Assembly (NCBI GenBank): GCA_024742475.1 | Contig: JANSYI010000039.1 | Coordinates: forward strand, 16,061 to 80,060 | Source of the DNA: a bacterium | GTDB lineage: Bacteria > Myxococcota_A > Polyangia > Nannocystales > Nannocystaceae | Length of the DNA: 64,000 nt | Direction of reading: 5' to 3' | In this document: one piece after another, positions 42,361-50,797 of the stretch | Layout of the letters: each line of letters begins with the position of its first letter | Position numbering within the stretch: position 1 is the first letter of the stretch | The notes under the pieces: generated by a model | The model's database searches: none | The model's input: only the letters and a program-made list of their open reading frames with translations | Told to the model about the DNA's origin: nothing | Program-made: the position numbers and the translations under genes

Positions 42361-43821
42361 GTGAGCGCGCAGCGTCGCACCGCCGCCGATGGTGGTGGCC
42401 CTCGATACGAGAGGGTCGAAGAGCTCGCGCGTGGCGGCATGGCGGTCCTGGAGCTCGCCCGCACGGTGGGCGCGCACGGTTTCGAAAAATACGTCGCCGT
42501 CAAACGCATCGATCCCAGGTGGGCCGACGACCCGGAGTTCATCCGGATGTTCCTCGACGAGGCACGGCTCGCCGCGGTTCTCGATCACCCCAACGTCGTG
42601 CGTGTGCACGACCTCGGCCACGACGAGGTGGGCCCGTTCTTCGTGATGGACTACATCCACGGAGAAAACCTGCTCGCGGTCTTCCGACGGGTCGGCGGGC
42701 CGCTCCCCCCGGAGCATGTGCTGTCCATCGGCGTCGCCTCGGCCACCGGGCTGCACCATGCGCACACGCGACGTGACTTCGAGGGGAAGCCGCTTCAGCT
42801 CATCCACCGAGACGTGAGCCTGTCGAACATCCTCGTCACCTACGACGGCGGGGTGAAGCTGGTCGACTTTGGCATCGCCAAGGCGATGGGCGGCGACGGC
42901 ACCCGGCCGAGCATCCGCAAGGGCAAGGTCGGGTACATGTCGCCGGAGCAGTGCAAGGGCGCGTCACTCGATGGACGTAGCGACGTCTTCGCGCTCGGCA
43001 TCGTCTTGTGGGAGCTGCTCGCAGGGCGGCGTCTGTTTCACGACGACAACGAGTTCACCTCGATGAACCGCATCGTCAACCACGACGCGCCCTCGTTGCG
43101 TGAGGCCAACCCCGCGCTCCCTGAGCCGATTGCAGACGCGGTCCACCGCGCGCTGCAGCGCCGACCCGACGATCGTTTTTCCGACGCTCGCGAGATGGCG
43201 CGCGCGTTGGAGGACGCGGCGACAGAGTCCGGATGCCGCCCCTCGGCCGATGGCCTGGGCGCGTTCATGGCCGAGCTGTTCGGCGTCCGTGCATACCCGT
43301 GGGAGGCGCCGGCGAGCGAAGATACGCCGGTCGAAGGGGACGGGACCGACCCGACGCGCGTCGTCACACCTGCGGTCCCCTCGCCGCCGTCGAGCGCCCG
43401 CTGGCCGTGGGCCGCAGTCGCCGGCTCAGCGCTGGTCGTCGGTGCACTTGGGGCATGGGGGGCGTCGCGGCTGCGCACCGAGCCGACGACCCCGGTCGCA
43501 ACCGAACCCGTCGAGCGCCCCGCAGTCGAGCGCCCTGCGGTCGAGACCCCGAGCATCGCCGAGCCCGTGCTCGCCGAGTCAGAACCCGTGGCCGAGCCCG
43601 ACCCGGTCGCAGATCTTCAGCCCGAGCCCGAGCCCGAGCCCGCGGCGGAGTCCGAGCCCGAGCCCGAGCCGCCGGCTCGAGTGCGCAGGCAGCCTCGCAA
43701 GAAACCCCGCAAGCCCAAGCCCAAGCCCAAGCCCAAGCCCGAGCCCGCGCCATCCGGCGATGGGAAGCCTCCGTCCTTCGACCCTGACGGGTTGGGCCCC
43801 GTCCGGTCCGTGCTCCAGTGA
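42361..43821 (+). CDS. Ser/Thr protein kinase with HRDVS catalytic loop and Pro-Glu/Pro-Lys tail
   Basis: 486 residues from GTG 42361. The kinase domain has a shortened Gly loop (ELARGGMAVLELA), VAVKRID lysine, HRDVSLSNILV (about 148; Ser replaces the usual Lys after HRD, a variant seen in other myxobacterial kinases), LVDFGIAKAMG (about 168) and GKVGYMSPEQ. One membrane segment follows (WAAVAGSALVVGALGAWGA, about 346-364). The outside part is low-complexity: Pro/Glu repeats (about 400-440), then basic Pro/Lys repeats, like a charged stalk. The stop overlaps the next start (GTGA). It is the first gene of a kinase, TPR-like, FHA-LuxR operon. Confidence 0.92.
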   Translation: MSAQRRTAADGGGPRYERVEELARGGMAVLELARTVGAHGFEKYVAVKRIDPRWADDPEFIRMFLDEARLAAVLDHPNVVRVHDLGHDEVGPFFVMDYIHGENLLAVFRRVGGPLPPEHVLSIGVASATGLHHAHTRRDFEGKPLQLIHRDVSLSNILVTYDGGVKLVDFGIAKAMGGDGTRPSIRKGKVGYMSPEQCKGASLDGRSDVFALGIVLWELLAGRRLFHDDNEFTSMNRIVNHDAPSLREANPALPEPIADAVHRALQRRPDDRFSDAREMARALEDAATESGCRPSADGLGAFMAELFGVRAYPWEAPASEDTPVEGDGTDPTRVVTPAVPSPPSSARWPWAAVAGSALVVGALGAWGASRLRTEPTTPVATEPVERPAVERPAVETPSIAEPVLAESEPVAEPDPVADLQPEPEPEPAAESEPEPEPPARVRRQPRKKPRKPKPKPKPKPEPAPSGDGKPPSFDPDGLGPVRSVLQ

Positions 43822-44555
43822 TCGCGCTCGCTCTACTTCTCGCCTCGGCGCAACCGTCTTCTGCCGAGCCCGACCCGGTCACGGCCGCCGAAGCCGCGTA
43901 TGCGGGTGGCGACTACGACGACGCCGCCGAGAAGTTTGGGGCGCTCTACGACGAGACCGGCGACCCGGTGAACCGATATCGTCAGGCGCAGGCGCTGCGG
44001 TTGGCCGGACGCGACGCCGAGGCTGCCGACGCATACGAGGGCTTCATCACCGAGGCCAACACGCTGCTACCCACGCTCGACGACACGACCCGGGAGACGC
44101 TCACCTTGATGATCGGCAACGCCGAGGTCCAGGCGAGAGGCTGTCGGGAGCGGGCGGAGCCACAGCCACAGCCACAGCCACAGCCACAGCCACAGCCACA
44201 GCCACAGCCACAGCCACAACCGCCCCCGGCACGCGTCGAACCGCCCGATCCAGCGCCGCGTCCGGCTCCGACCGAGCCGCGCGCTGATCCCTTGGAGCTC
44301 GGCCTGTGGACCAGCGGGGCGCTCATGACTGCAGCCGGCATCGCCCTGGTCGCGACGGCGCCGTTCCGATCCAACGCGGCCCCGACCAACTCGCACGACG
44401 CCTGGGTCGAGGGACACCAGGTCGCGCGCACGCAGCAGGGCGTAGGCTTTGGCGTCCTCGCGGTCGGAGGCGCGGTGCTCACCGGGGCGATCGTTCGTAC
44501 CGTCATCCTTCGACGACGGTCTGCCCGAGCCGAACGCGTCCGCGCCGGGCTATGA
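43818..44555 (+). CDS. Membrane-anchored tetratricopeptide-like protein with Gln-Pro repeat
   Basis: 245 residues from GTG 43818. A short signal (MIALALLLASAQPSSA) is followed by a TPR-like pair of helices (AAEAAYAGGDYDDAAEKFGA, RYRQAQALRLAGRDAEAADA), as in small tetratricopeptide proteins with the pattern GdYdeAi. Next is a perfect Gln-Pro repeat of about ten units (about residues 114-136). Two hydrophobic segments follow (TSGALMTAAGIALVATA and FGVLAVGGAVLTGAIVRTVI) with a basic end. It is translationally coupled to the kinase and ends 10 bases before the FHA-LuxR gene. A scaffold between kinase and regulator is a plausible role. Confidence 0.82.
   Translation: MIALALLLASAQPSSAEPDPVTAAEAAYAGGDYDDAAEKFGALYDETGDPVNRYRQAQALRLAGRDAEAADAYEGFITEANTLLPTLDDTTRETLTLMIGNAEVQARGCRERAEPQPQPQPQPQPQPQPQPQPQPPPARVEPPDPAPRPAPTEPRADPLELGLWTSGALMTAAGIALVATAPFRSNAAPTNSHDAWVEGHQVARTQQGVGFGVLAVGGAVLTGAIVRTVILRRRSARAERVRAGL
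44160..44220 (+). repeat. Perfect CAGCCA hexanucleotide repeat
   Basis: About ten uninterrupted copies of CAGCCA encode alternating Gln and Pro in the tetratricopeptide-like gene. The identity of the copies shows recent expansion; gain or loss keeps the frame. Confidence 0.95.
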
Positions 44556-44565
44556 TGCGCGAGCC

Positions 44566-45153
44566 TTGGGGAGCCAAGACGACAAACCCACCGCGATCCG
44601 GCCGGTGCGAGCCGCCCGTGGCCGCGCACCCGATGAAGCAGCGTGCTTGTCGGTGCTCTCGGGGAACGCGGCGGGCAAGGTGCTGCCGCTGACGACCGGC
44701 AGCACGCTCATCGGGCGCAGCGAAAAAGCTGACCTCACGCTCACCGACGACGGCATCTCGCGCCGACACGCAAAGATCGCGATCTCCGAGGACGGGATCG
44801 TCAACCTCATCGACCTCGACTCGACCAACGGCACGTTCGTCAACGGCGCGCGGATCGACATGGTCATCCTCCGCGAGGGTGACCGCGTGCAGATCGGCCC
44901 CGAAGCGACCGTGCAGTTCGTCTACAAGAGCCGCGAGGCCCTCGCGCCCACCGCCGAGGAGGTTCCGCTGAGCAAGCGGGAGCTCGAGGTCGCGCGCCTG
45001 GTCGCGGAGGGCCTGACGAGCCAGGAGGTCGCCACCGAGCTCGGCATCAGCCCGCGTACCGTCACCACGCACCTGAGCAACATCTACGACCGCCTGGGCC
45101 TGCCAGGCCGCGCCGCGCTCGCCCGCTACGTCGTGCAGCGGGGGCTCTGCTAG
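44566..45153 (+). CDS. FHA domain - LuxR-type DNA-binding fusion
   Basis: 195 residues if started at TTG 44566 (LGSQDDKPTAIRPVRAAR); no ATG in frame gives a better start, so this is uncertain. The FHA domain (about residues 30-115) has all phosphothreonine-binding motifs: LIGRSEKADLTLTDDGISRRHAK and DLDSTNGTFVNG, split here as LIGRSEKADLTLTDD, GISRRHAK and DLDSTNGTFVNG. The C-terminal LuxR/GerE helix-turn-helix reads LSKRELEVARLVAEGLTSQE then VATELGISPRTVTTHLSNIY (about 135-190). The design implies a regulator that docks on a phosphorylated partner, which the kinase two genes upstream could provide (inference). Confidence 0.9.
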   Translation: MGSQDDKPTAIRPVRAARGRAPDEAACLSVLSGNAAGKVLPLTTGSTLIGRSEKADLTLTDDGISRRHAKIAISEDGIVNLIDLDSTNGTFVNGARIDMVILREGDRVQIGPEATVQFVYKSREALAPTAEEVPLSKRELEVARLVAEGLTSQEVATELGISPRTVTTHLSNIYDRLGLPGRAALARYVVQRGLC

Positions 45154-46572
45154 TTAGCAGGGCTCGAACAAGGTCGGCGGCGACACCGTGCACTCTCCGC
45201 TTTCGGAGACCATCCATGGCTCGAGGCATCCCCAACACCACCACCGCGCGTCGCGATCGAGCGCGCACGTGATGGTGGTGGCCACGGCGATGTCGACCGC
45301 ATCGATCGCGGGCTCGAGGTCGATTCGGGCGGCGGTGAGCTGCTGCTCGAAGTCCTCCGCGTGCGGGTCGACCTGACCGTACGTGTTGGTGCCCCAGCAC
45401 CAGACCTCGCCTGCCTCGTTGATCGCACAGCTGTGGACCTCGCCCGCGGCAACGTCTAGCCACGCGCCGGAGACCAGGTTGCCAGACACATCACGCGGGG
45501 CGTCGATCTGGTTCTCCACCACGCCGCCGGCCTGCAGGGCGCGGTTGTCTCCCCAGCACTTCACGTCTCGGGCATCGGGACCGTCGCCGTCGGTGATGGC
45601 ACATGTGTGCCGAGCCCCCACGTCGAGAAGGAGCGCAGCCTGTCCGTTGAGGTCAGGTGATACCGGAACGTTGCTCTGGTCGCCGTTGCCACCGCCGAGC
45701 TGACCTTGCGCGTCGGAGCCAAGGCACCAGAGCGAGTCGTCGTCGAGCAGGCCGCAGGTGTGATCGTCGCCAACCTTGACCGAGACCACCGGCGCCGGAA
45801 TGTCGAGGATGTCGACCTCGGTCGCGCCGCCACCCCAGCACAGCAGCTGGTTCCCGATGCCCACGCAGGTCGCCCCGATGCCGACGCCGAGCGACGTGGG
45901 CGTTCCATACTCGGATAGGTCGACCGGGTGAGGCTCGAGGAACTGATTCTGGCCCATCGTCCAGTCGACCTGGCGGGCGCCATTGGAGCCCCAGCAGTGC
46001 AGCCCCTCGGGCCCGAGGGCACAGGTGTGACCACCGACGGACAGGAGGTCTTGGTCGACGAGCTCACCCGCGGGGGCGGCGGGACAGTCTCGGAACGTGG
46101 CGTTGCTTCCGATGCCGAGCTCGCCCGATGCGCCCACGCCCCAGCACCACGGCGCTCCGTTGCCATCGAGCGCGCACGTGTGCAGCGGACCCGACTCGAC
46201 CTTGGTCCAGCCGCAGCCGTGTCCATCGCAGGGCGGGTTCGTGCTGGTGGAGCCGGAGACCTCCGACCGCCCGCTCGTCGTGCTCGAGCTCGTCGGGGAG
46301 AGGGTGGGGTCGGTCATTCGCGTCGTCCCGCCCCCCGTGCTGCCCGTCGTGGCGACGGCTGGCTCCACACAAGCGCCACCGAGCGCCCCGGGGGCCCTGG
46401 ATTCGAACCGGCGACCCGAGTCGCACGCGTCGTCCGGGTAGCTGCACCATCCCTCGGGCTCGCACGTGCCGGCGCGACCATCGAGGTCGCAGGTGCCTGG
46501 TCGGCAGGCAAACGCCGCGACCTCGATACAGCCGGGCAGCGCCACGAGGGCGAGGAGGAGGACGGACCTCAC
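45154..46572 (-). CDS. RCC1-repeat lipoprotein with Cys-rich N-terminal module
   Basis: 472 residues from a GTG at 46572 (VRSVLLLALVALPGC, lipobox). A small Cys-rich module follows (ACRPGTCDLDGRAGTCEPEG, WCSYPDDACDSGRRF), a type common in front of myxobacterial secreted repeat proteins. After a Ser/Thr linker come about seven RCC1-like blades with the pattern HTCAL...VWCWG (HTCALDGNGAPWCWGVG, HSCAINEAGEVWCWGTNTYG). Many blades have two cysteines. The stop directly abuts that of the convergent FHA-LuxR gene. Its start is 23 bases downstream of the DUF1501 stop, so it probably belongs to the DUF1588-DUF1501 transcript. Confidence 0.9.
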   Translation of the reverse strand: MRSVLLLALVALPGCIEVAAFACRPGTCDLDGRAGTCEPEGWCSYPDDACDSGRRFESRAPGALGGACVEPAVATTGSTGGGTTRMTDPTLSPTSSSTTSGRSEVSGSTSTNPPCDGHGCGWTKVESGPLHTCALDGNGAPWCWGVGASGELGIGSNATFRDCPAAPAGELVDQDLLSVGGHTCALGPEGLHCWGSNGARQVDWTMGQNQFLEPHPVDLSEYGTPTSLGVGIGATCVGIGNQLLCWGGGATEVDILDIPAPVVSVKVGDDHTCGLLDDDSLWCLGSDAQGQLGGGNGDQSNVPVSPDLNGQAALLLDVGARHTCAITDGDGPDARDVKCWGDNRALQAGGVVENQIDAPRDVSGNLVSGAWLDVAAGEVHSCAINEAGEVWCWGTNTYGQVDPHAEDFEQQLTAARIDLEPAIDAVDIAVATTITCALDRDARWWCWGCLEPWMVSESGECTVSPPTLFEPC

Positions 46573-46595
46573 CAGCGTAGGGTAGCAGCGCTTGC

Positions 46596-47846
46596 TCAGC
46601 CGATGAACGCGGTGAACGGATCGGCACTCAAGTACTCGGATGCATCGGCCCCCGCCAGCGCTGCGACGCCCGCGACCCACGATGCGGGGTCGAGCGAGCG
46701 GAGGTCTCCACCTTCAGTGGACCCGGTCTCGAAATCGACCGGGAGCGCCTCGACCGCGTCTCCGTTGCCACCATAGACCTCACCTCCGGCGATGCCGCCG
46801 CCGAACACGAGGGCGCTCGTGACCGGATGGTGGTCCTTGCCGACCTCGGCGTTGAGGGCGGGCGTCCGTGACATCTCCGACTGCACGACGACGACGGTGT
46901 CATCGAAGAGGTCCAGGTCGATCAGCGCCTGGGCGATGTCTCGAAGCCCTCCGAAGAGCTGGTCCTGAATCAGCCCCTGCTGAGCGTTGGCGACGTGGGT
47001 GTCGAACCCGAGGTTGGCCGTGATGCCAACGGACCAGGCGAGGTCGCGATCGAGCGCGGTGAGTGCGAGCTCGACCTGGTCGGTGAGGTCGAGCTGTTCA
47101 CCCGACGTGCCAAAGAACTCCGCGTTGTCGCGAATGAGTTCGCCCTTCTCCATCGACTCGACGAAGTCATCGATGCGGGCGCGGTTCGAGCCCCACTGGC
47201 CTCTTGTGGCGCGCTCGCGAGCGGTGCGGGCCTCGAGGAATGCCCGAATCGCCTCCTCCTCACCCTGCGACGCCTCGAACCCCTCGTGAAAGTAGGGGGA
47301 CTCGGGAGGCCGCGGGATGGCATCTGCGGGATCGATCAGCGCGTTGATCTGCCCTTGCGGACCCACCCGACCGGCGATGACGCTCAGCGGGCCCGTGTAC
47401 GCCGTCGAGCCCACGACGAGGTAGGGCAGCGGGTAGTCACGCGCGTGCGCGTTGGCGACCATGGCACCCGCATCGGGCCCGGTGCCCGAGGGGACGCCCG
47501 TGAGCACCTTGCGGCGACAGACCGTGTGGGAGATCGAGCGTACGTCGATTCCGTGCACCACCGCCGCGGTGGATGCGTATTCCGCGAAGAACCCTGCGAT
47601 GTTGGGCCGCGAGGCGTGGGTGAGAATGGGGATGTTCTCGTAGGAGACGACGTCGTCGTACTCGGGCGTGGCCACCAGCTCGGGCTTGGGGTCGATCGAG
47701 TATGCGATGTCCCAACCGCCACGAACGAACACCGTGACCAGGCGACGCGCCTTCGTGGCAACGTTGGCGCGCGAGAACGGGGCGCCGCAAAGTGAAGCCG
47801 CACCGAGGGCGGCGCTCGAACCGAGAAACTGTCTACGAGAGATCAT
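46596..47846 (-). CDS. DUF1501 family protein with Tat signal
   Basis: 416 residues from ATG 47846. The Tat signal MISRRQFLGSSAALGAASLC is clear. The domain is DUF1501, related to sulfatase/alkaline phosphatase folds: VTVFVRGGWDIAYSID at the start, LGFDTHVANAQQ (about 285), then VVVQSEMSRTPALNAEVGKD and HHPVTSALVFGGGIAGGEVY. The family is very common in planctomycetes and myxobacteria, usually beside DUF1549/1553/1588/1592 cytochrome-like proteins; its reaction is unknown. Here the DUF1588-type partner lies 14 bases upstream. Confidence 0.92.
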   Translation of the reverse strand: MISRRQFLGSSAALGAASLCGAPFSRANVATKARRLVTVFVRGGWDIAYSIDPKPELVATPEYDDVVSYENIPILTHASRPNIAGFFAEYASTAAVVHGIDVRSISHTVCRRKVLTGVPSGTGPDAGAMVANAHARDYPLPYLVVGSTAYTGPLSVIAGRVGPQGQINALIDPADAIPRPPESPYFHEGFEASQGEEEAIRAFLEARTARERATRGQWGSNRARIDDFVESMEKGELIRDNAEFFGTSGEQLDLTDQVELALTALDRDLAWSVGITANLGFDTHVANAQQGLIQDQLFGGLRDIAQALIDLDLFDDTVVVVQSEMSRTPALNAEVGKDHHPVTSALVFGGGIAGGEVYGGNGDAVEALPVDFETGSTEGGDLRSLDPASWVAGVAALAGADASEYLSADPFTAFIG

Positions 47847-47860
47847 GGTCGTCGCTCCAA

Positions 47861-49636
47861 TCAGTAGAAGAGGATGTTGAGGTCGCGAAGCATCGCGGTC
47901 AGGGTGGCCTTCCAGGCGCGCTCGGCATCGTTCGAGTCGTCGTGCACGGTAGAGAACAGCATCCACGCGTCGTCCGCCTCCTCGGAGTCGGTCGCGATCT
48001 GTTCGCCGTAGAGGCGGTCGAAGAGTTCGACGATCTGCGCCCGTACGGCGGCCTCGTCGGTGACGAGGCCAGCGCTGAGCAGACGAGGCTGGGCTGCCTC
48101 CGCGTCCTGCTCGACGGCGAAGCTCGCTGCCTCCGCTGCAAGCTGGCGCAGAAAGAGCGAGGTGGTCGCGTTGGTGGTGTCGATCGACTCGAAGACGCTG
48201 GCCGAGTCCCCACTCCCGCCCAAGACGCGGAAGCCGATCGCGGCCGAGGACGCGAGATCGACGATGCCCCGCCCCTGGTTGGTGAAGATCTCGAAGTCGA
48301 GCTCCCATCGGAACCCGGTGAGGTCTTCCATGAGGCGAGCGAGCTGAAACGGGCGCGCCCGCAGGTAGCCGTGCACGTCGTCGGCCCCCTCTTCGGTGCT
48401 CGCGGCAGCGATGCGGAACGCGTCCGAGAGCACGATCTCGCGGATCAACGCGCGAGCACGCAACTCGTTGTCCTCGAACGCCGCCTGGAGTGCGTCGACC
48501 GTCTGCTCAGGCACGTCGTCCAGGCGCGTCCGCGTGAAGTAAGCATAGAAGCGGCGCGCAGCGCATGCGGTAAAGCGAGGGTCCTCGGCGATCAAGGCGC
48601 CGAGCGCCCCGATATCGCCGGTGGGCTCACCGAAGTAGGCCGGCTCCCGTCCGTTGGTCTGCTGCCAGGCGTCGACTCCGAGCGGTTGGTAGAAGTCAGG
48701 CGCCGGGTACTCGGTGATGTCACCATTCATCACGTTGCCCGGATAGGTGAAGAAGTGACTCGCGAGGGGATCGAGCGTCTCGTGGCAGGCCATGCACGCG
48801 GGGTTCGTCGTGACTGCGTCGGCGACGGCCTGTGGGTCGGAGAGGTCCACGTCGGAGTCGATCTCGACGTTGGTGTCCTCGTAGTCGAGGCACAGCAACG
48901 CGCTCGACATCGCGTTGGCCCGACCGCGGTTGTAGTTGGCGCCCGCCGACTCGTGGCGCAGAAAGAACGCGTTGTCGCTGAGGATGCCCGCAGCCGGACG
49001 GTCGTCGGGAATGGGTACCTCGCGCCAGCCGCTGCCACCGTCGTCGATGCCATAGACCGCCGCTGCGATGTCATCGACGACCCATGTGTCGGCGGTCACG
49101 ATCTCGCTGTAGGGGCGGTCCTCGACGACGATGGCCTCGATGAGCCGGAGCGGCGTGTCCGACATCGACTCGGCGATCGTGTATCCGGCGACGTCCTGAA
49201 GCGGCGGCAACGAAGGGAACGCGCCTTCGGTGTCGGTATGCAGGGCGTCGTTGTGAAGGTCGCGGATGGTCTCGGCGAAGCCAGGACCGTCCATGTACGC
49301 GTCGACCAGTGACGGCAGCACGCTCGGGTCGTCACGAACGGCAGCGAGATCTTCGGGACTGGGCCGACTGCCACGCAGCGCCATGGAGATGCGCACGAGC
49401 AGCTCGTCGTCGTCGAGATACTCGGGCTCGGACTCGGACTCGGTCCCGCCCGAAGAGCCGTCGCCGCCATCGTCGTCATCGGGAGAACAATCGTCCCGGT
49501 CGCAGCCCGTGCCCCCACTGCCGCCCTCGGCCGACGCCCCTGTCGACCCGTCACCCGCACTCGAAGCGGCAGGGTCGTTGCCACATCCAACGACCGCAAG
49601 AGCGGCCAGCCAAGTCATCCAACGCAAACGATCCAT
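47861..49636 (-). CDS. DUF1588/DUF1592-type lipoprotein with a c-type haem motif
   Basis: 591 residues from ATG 49636, with GAAGGTG upstream. The signal MTWLAALAVVGC is a lipobox and an acidic linker follows (to about residue 70). The helical region with YLDDDELLVRISMALRGSRP is the usual first helix set of these proteins, and the central part has the haem-binding motif CMACHETLDPLASHF (CxxCH, about 285). In the family this CxxCH, followed by DP, binds haem c. The C-terminal 200 residues are helical (FTACAARRFYAYFTRTRL, LIREIVLSDAFRIAA). It is the first gene of the DUF1588-DUF1501-RCC1 run. An electron-transfer role outside the membrane is inferred. Confidence 0.9.
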   Translation of the reverse strand: MDRLRWMTWLAALAVVGCGNDPAASSAGDGSTGASAEGGSGGTGCDRDDCSPDDDDGGDGSSGGTESESEPEYLDDDELLVRISMALRGSRPSPEDLAAVRDDPSVLPSLVDAYMDGPGFAETIRDLHNDALHTDTEGAFPSLPPLQDVAGYTIAESMSDTPLRLIEAIVVEDRPYSEIVTADTWVVDDIAAAVYGIDDGGSGWREVPIPDDRPAAGILSDNAFFLRHESAGANYNRGRANAMSSALLCLDYEDTNVEIDSDVDLSDPQAVADAVTTNPACMACHETLDPLASHFFTYPGNVMNGDITEYPAPDFYQPLGVDAWQQTNGREPAYFGEPTGDIGALGALIAEDPRFTACAARRFYAYFTRTRLDDVPEQTVDALQAAFEDNELRARALIREIVLSDAFRIAAASTEEGADDVHGYLRARPFQLARLMEDLTGFRWELDFEIFTNQGRGIVDLASSAAIGFRVLGGSGDSASVFESIDTTNATTSLFLRQLAAEAASFAVEQDAEAAQPRLLSAGLVTDEAAVRAQIVELFDRLYGEQIATDSEEADDAWMLFSTVHDDSNDAERAWKATLTAMLRDLNILFY

Positions 49637-49982
49637 CGGTCACCTTCAGGATGAAGTCGACGGAGGACGGCGACAATTGCCGGAATTCCGCATTTTCGAG
49701 CCGCAGAGCGCCTCGAGTCGGGCGATGGATACGTAGTGCTACGTAGCGCCGTCGCATGTGACCCCGTATGACAGTGGCATCGCCAAGGCGTTGCACCCGG
49801 TCGGTCGTTACTCGGGGACCGACGACTTCAGCGATGGGCCCAGCGCACACGCCGTGGGTCCATGGCAGCTGGATAGGGGAGGGAGGGCGGGTCAGTCGCT
49901 CGTGACTCAAAGTGCCTTCTCTTCGAGTATTGAGGCCAGTGGCTTGGCTTTTCGCCGAGTCCCCGCAGGCTAGAGCGGTCCC
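49637..49982. other. 346-bp intergenic region with a TACGTAG inverted repeat
   Basis: This is the longest gap in the window and lies between two divergent genes, so it should hold both promoters. TACGTAG (49730-49736) and CTACGTA (49739-49745) form a perfect 7-bp dyad with a 2-base centre, and CGGAATTCCG (49681-49690) is another palindrome. A weak 71-codon frame at 49758-49973 lacks a ribosome site and is not called. I see no RNA gene. Confidence 0.5.
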
Positions 49983-50702
49983 ATGAAGAGCTTCGCATCC
50001 GTGGCCGCGCTCGCCGACCTGCTGAGGACTTTCCGGCAGCAGCTGCGCGTCCTGCCGGCCCCCGTGCCGCGGCAGTGGTGGACGCGTCTGGCCGTCGGGT
50101 GGGTTGCGACCGCGGCCTTCGTGATCGCCTCGAGCATCTACGTGCAGCGCCACGTCGCCGACGGTCAGGTCGCCTGGGACTTCTCGGTCCTGCGCGCCGT
50201 GGTCGACTCGGGTGTCTCGCTGACCGGCGCACTGTGGCTGGGCACCTGCACCAACACCGTGTTCATCGTGCCGCTGGTGTTCGCGCTCACCGCCTGGTGG
50301 ATCGCACGCGGCCGCCCTCTCGAAGCGTCGGCGACCCTGCTCGCCATCCCGGGCACCGCGACCACGGTCGTGCTCGGCTGGTGGTTGGCCGGTCGCGATC
50401 GGCCGACCTTCCTCCTCGGCTCCGAGCTCGATAGCTCGTTCCCGTCCTACCCCTCAGGCCACGTGGCTCAAGCCGCCTGCTTCTACGGACTGCTGTGCTG
50501 GTTTTGGTTCCGCAGCAGCAGATCGACCATCGAACGCGCGATGATAGTCTTCGTCTGGCTCGCCGTCGTCGCTGCGACCGCGTTCGTCCGACTGCGCATC
50601 GAAACACACTGGCCCACCGATGTGCTCGGCGGGCTGGTGGTAGGAACGATGTGGCTCGCCACGTTGGTCTGGGGCTTGAAGCTGGGGCGCAGCCGCCGCT
50701 GA
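49983..50702 (+). CDS. PAP2-family membrane phosphatase
   Basis: 239 residues from ATG 49983. Five to six membrane helices surround the three phosphatase motifs: WWLAGRDRPTFLL (motif 1, R-P), FPSYPSGHVAQAACF (motif 2, PSGH, about residue 157) and RLRIETHWPTDVLGG (motif 3, R...H...D, about 205). These are the phosphate-binding and nucleophilic/proton-donor residues of PAP2 enzymes, which remove phosphate from undecaprenyl diphosphate, phosphatidate or similar lipids. Nothing in the neighbourhood fixes the substrate. Confidence 0.92.
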   Translation: MKSFASVAALADLLRTFRQQLRVLPAPVPRQWWTRLAVGWVATAAFVIASSIYVQRHVADGQVAWDFSVLRAVVDSGVSLTGALWLGTCTNTVFIVPLVFALTAWWIARGRPLEASATLLAIPGTATTVVLGWWLAGRDRPTFLLGSELDSSFPSYPSGHVAQAACFYGLLCWFWFRSSRSTIERAMIVFVWLAVVAATAFVRLRIETHWPTDVLGGLVVGTMWLATLVWGLKLGRSRR

Positions 50703-50797
50703 GCGACACCGAAGATCGCTCGCCGATCGCTCCGCGTCCGCTGGTCGCTGAACGAACAGAGTGCAACCAGAGGATGGTACGCCCGTCTAGCCCGCAT

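Noticed and set aside
47792..49312. A 506-codon plus-strand frame
   Set aside because: It is opposite the DUF1588 gene, which has a CxxCH motif and a signal peptide; the plus frame has no recognisable domain.
49758..49973. A 71-codon frame in the longest intergenic gap
   Set aside because: There is no ribosome site or recognisable motif, and the stretch should hold promoters.
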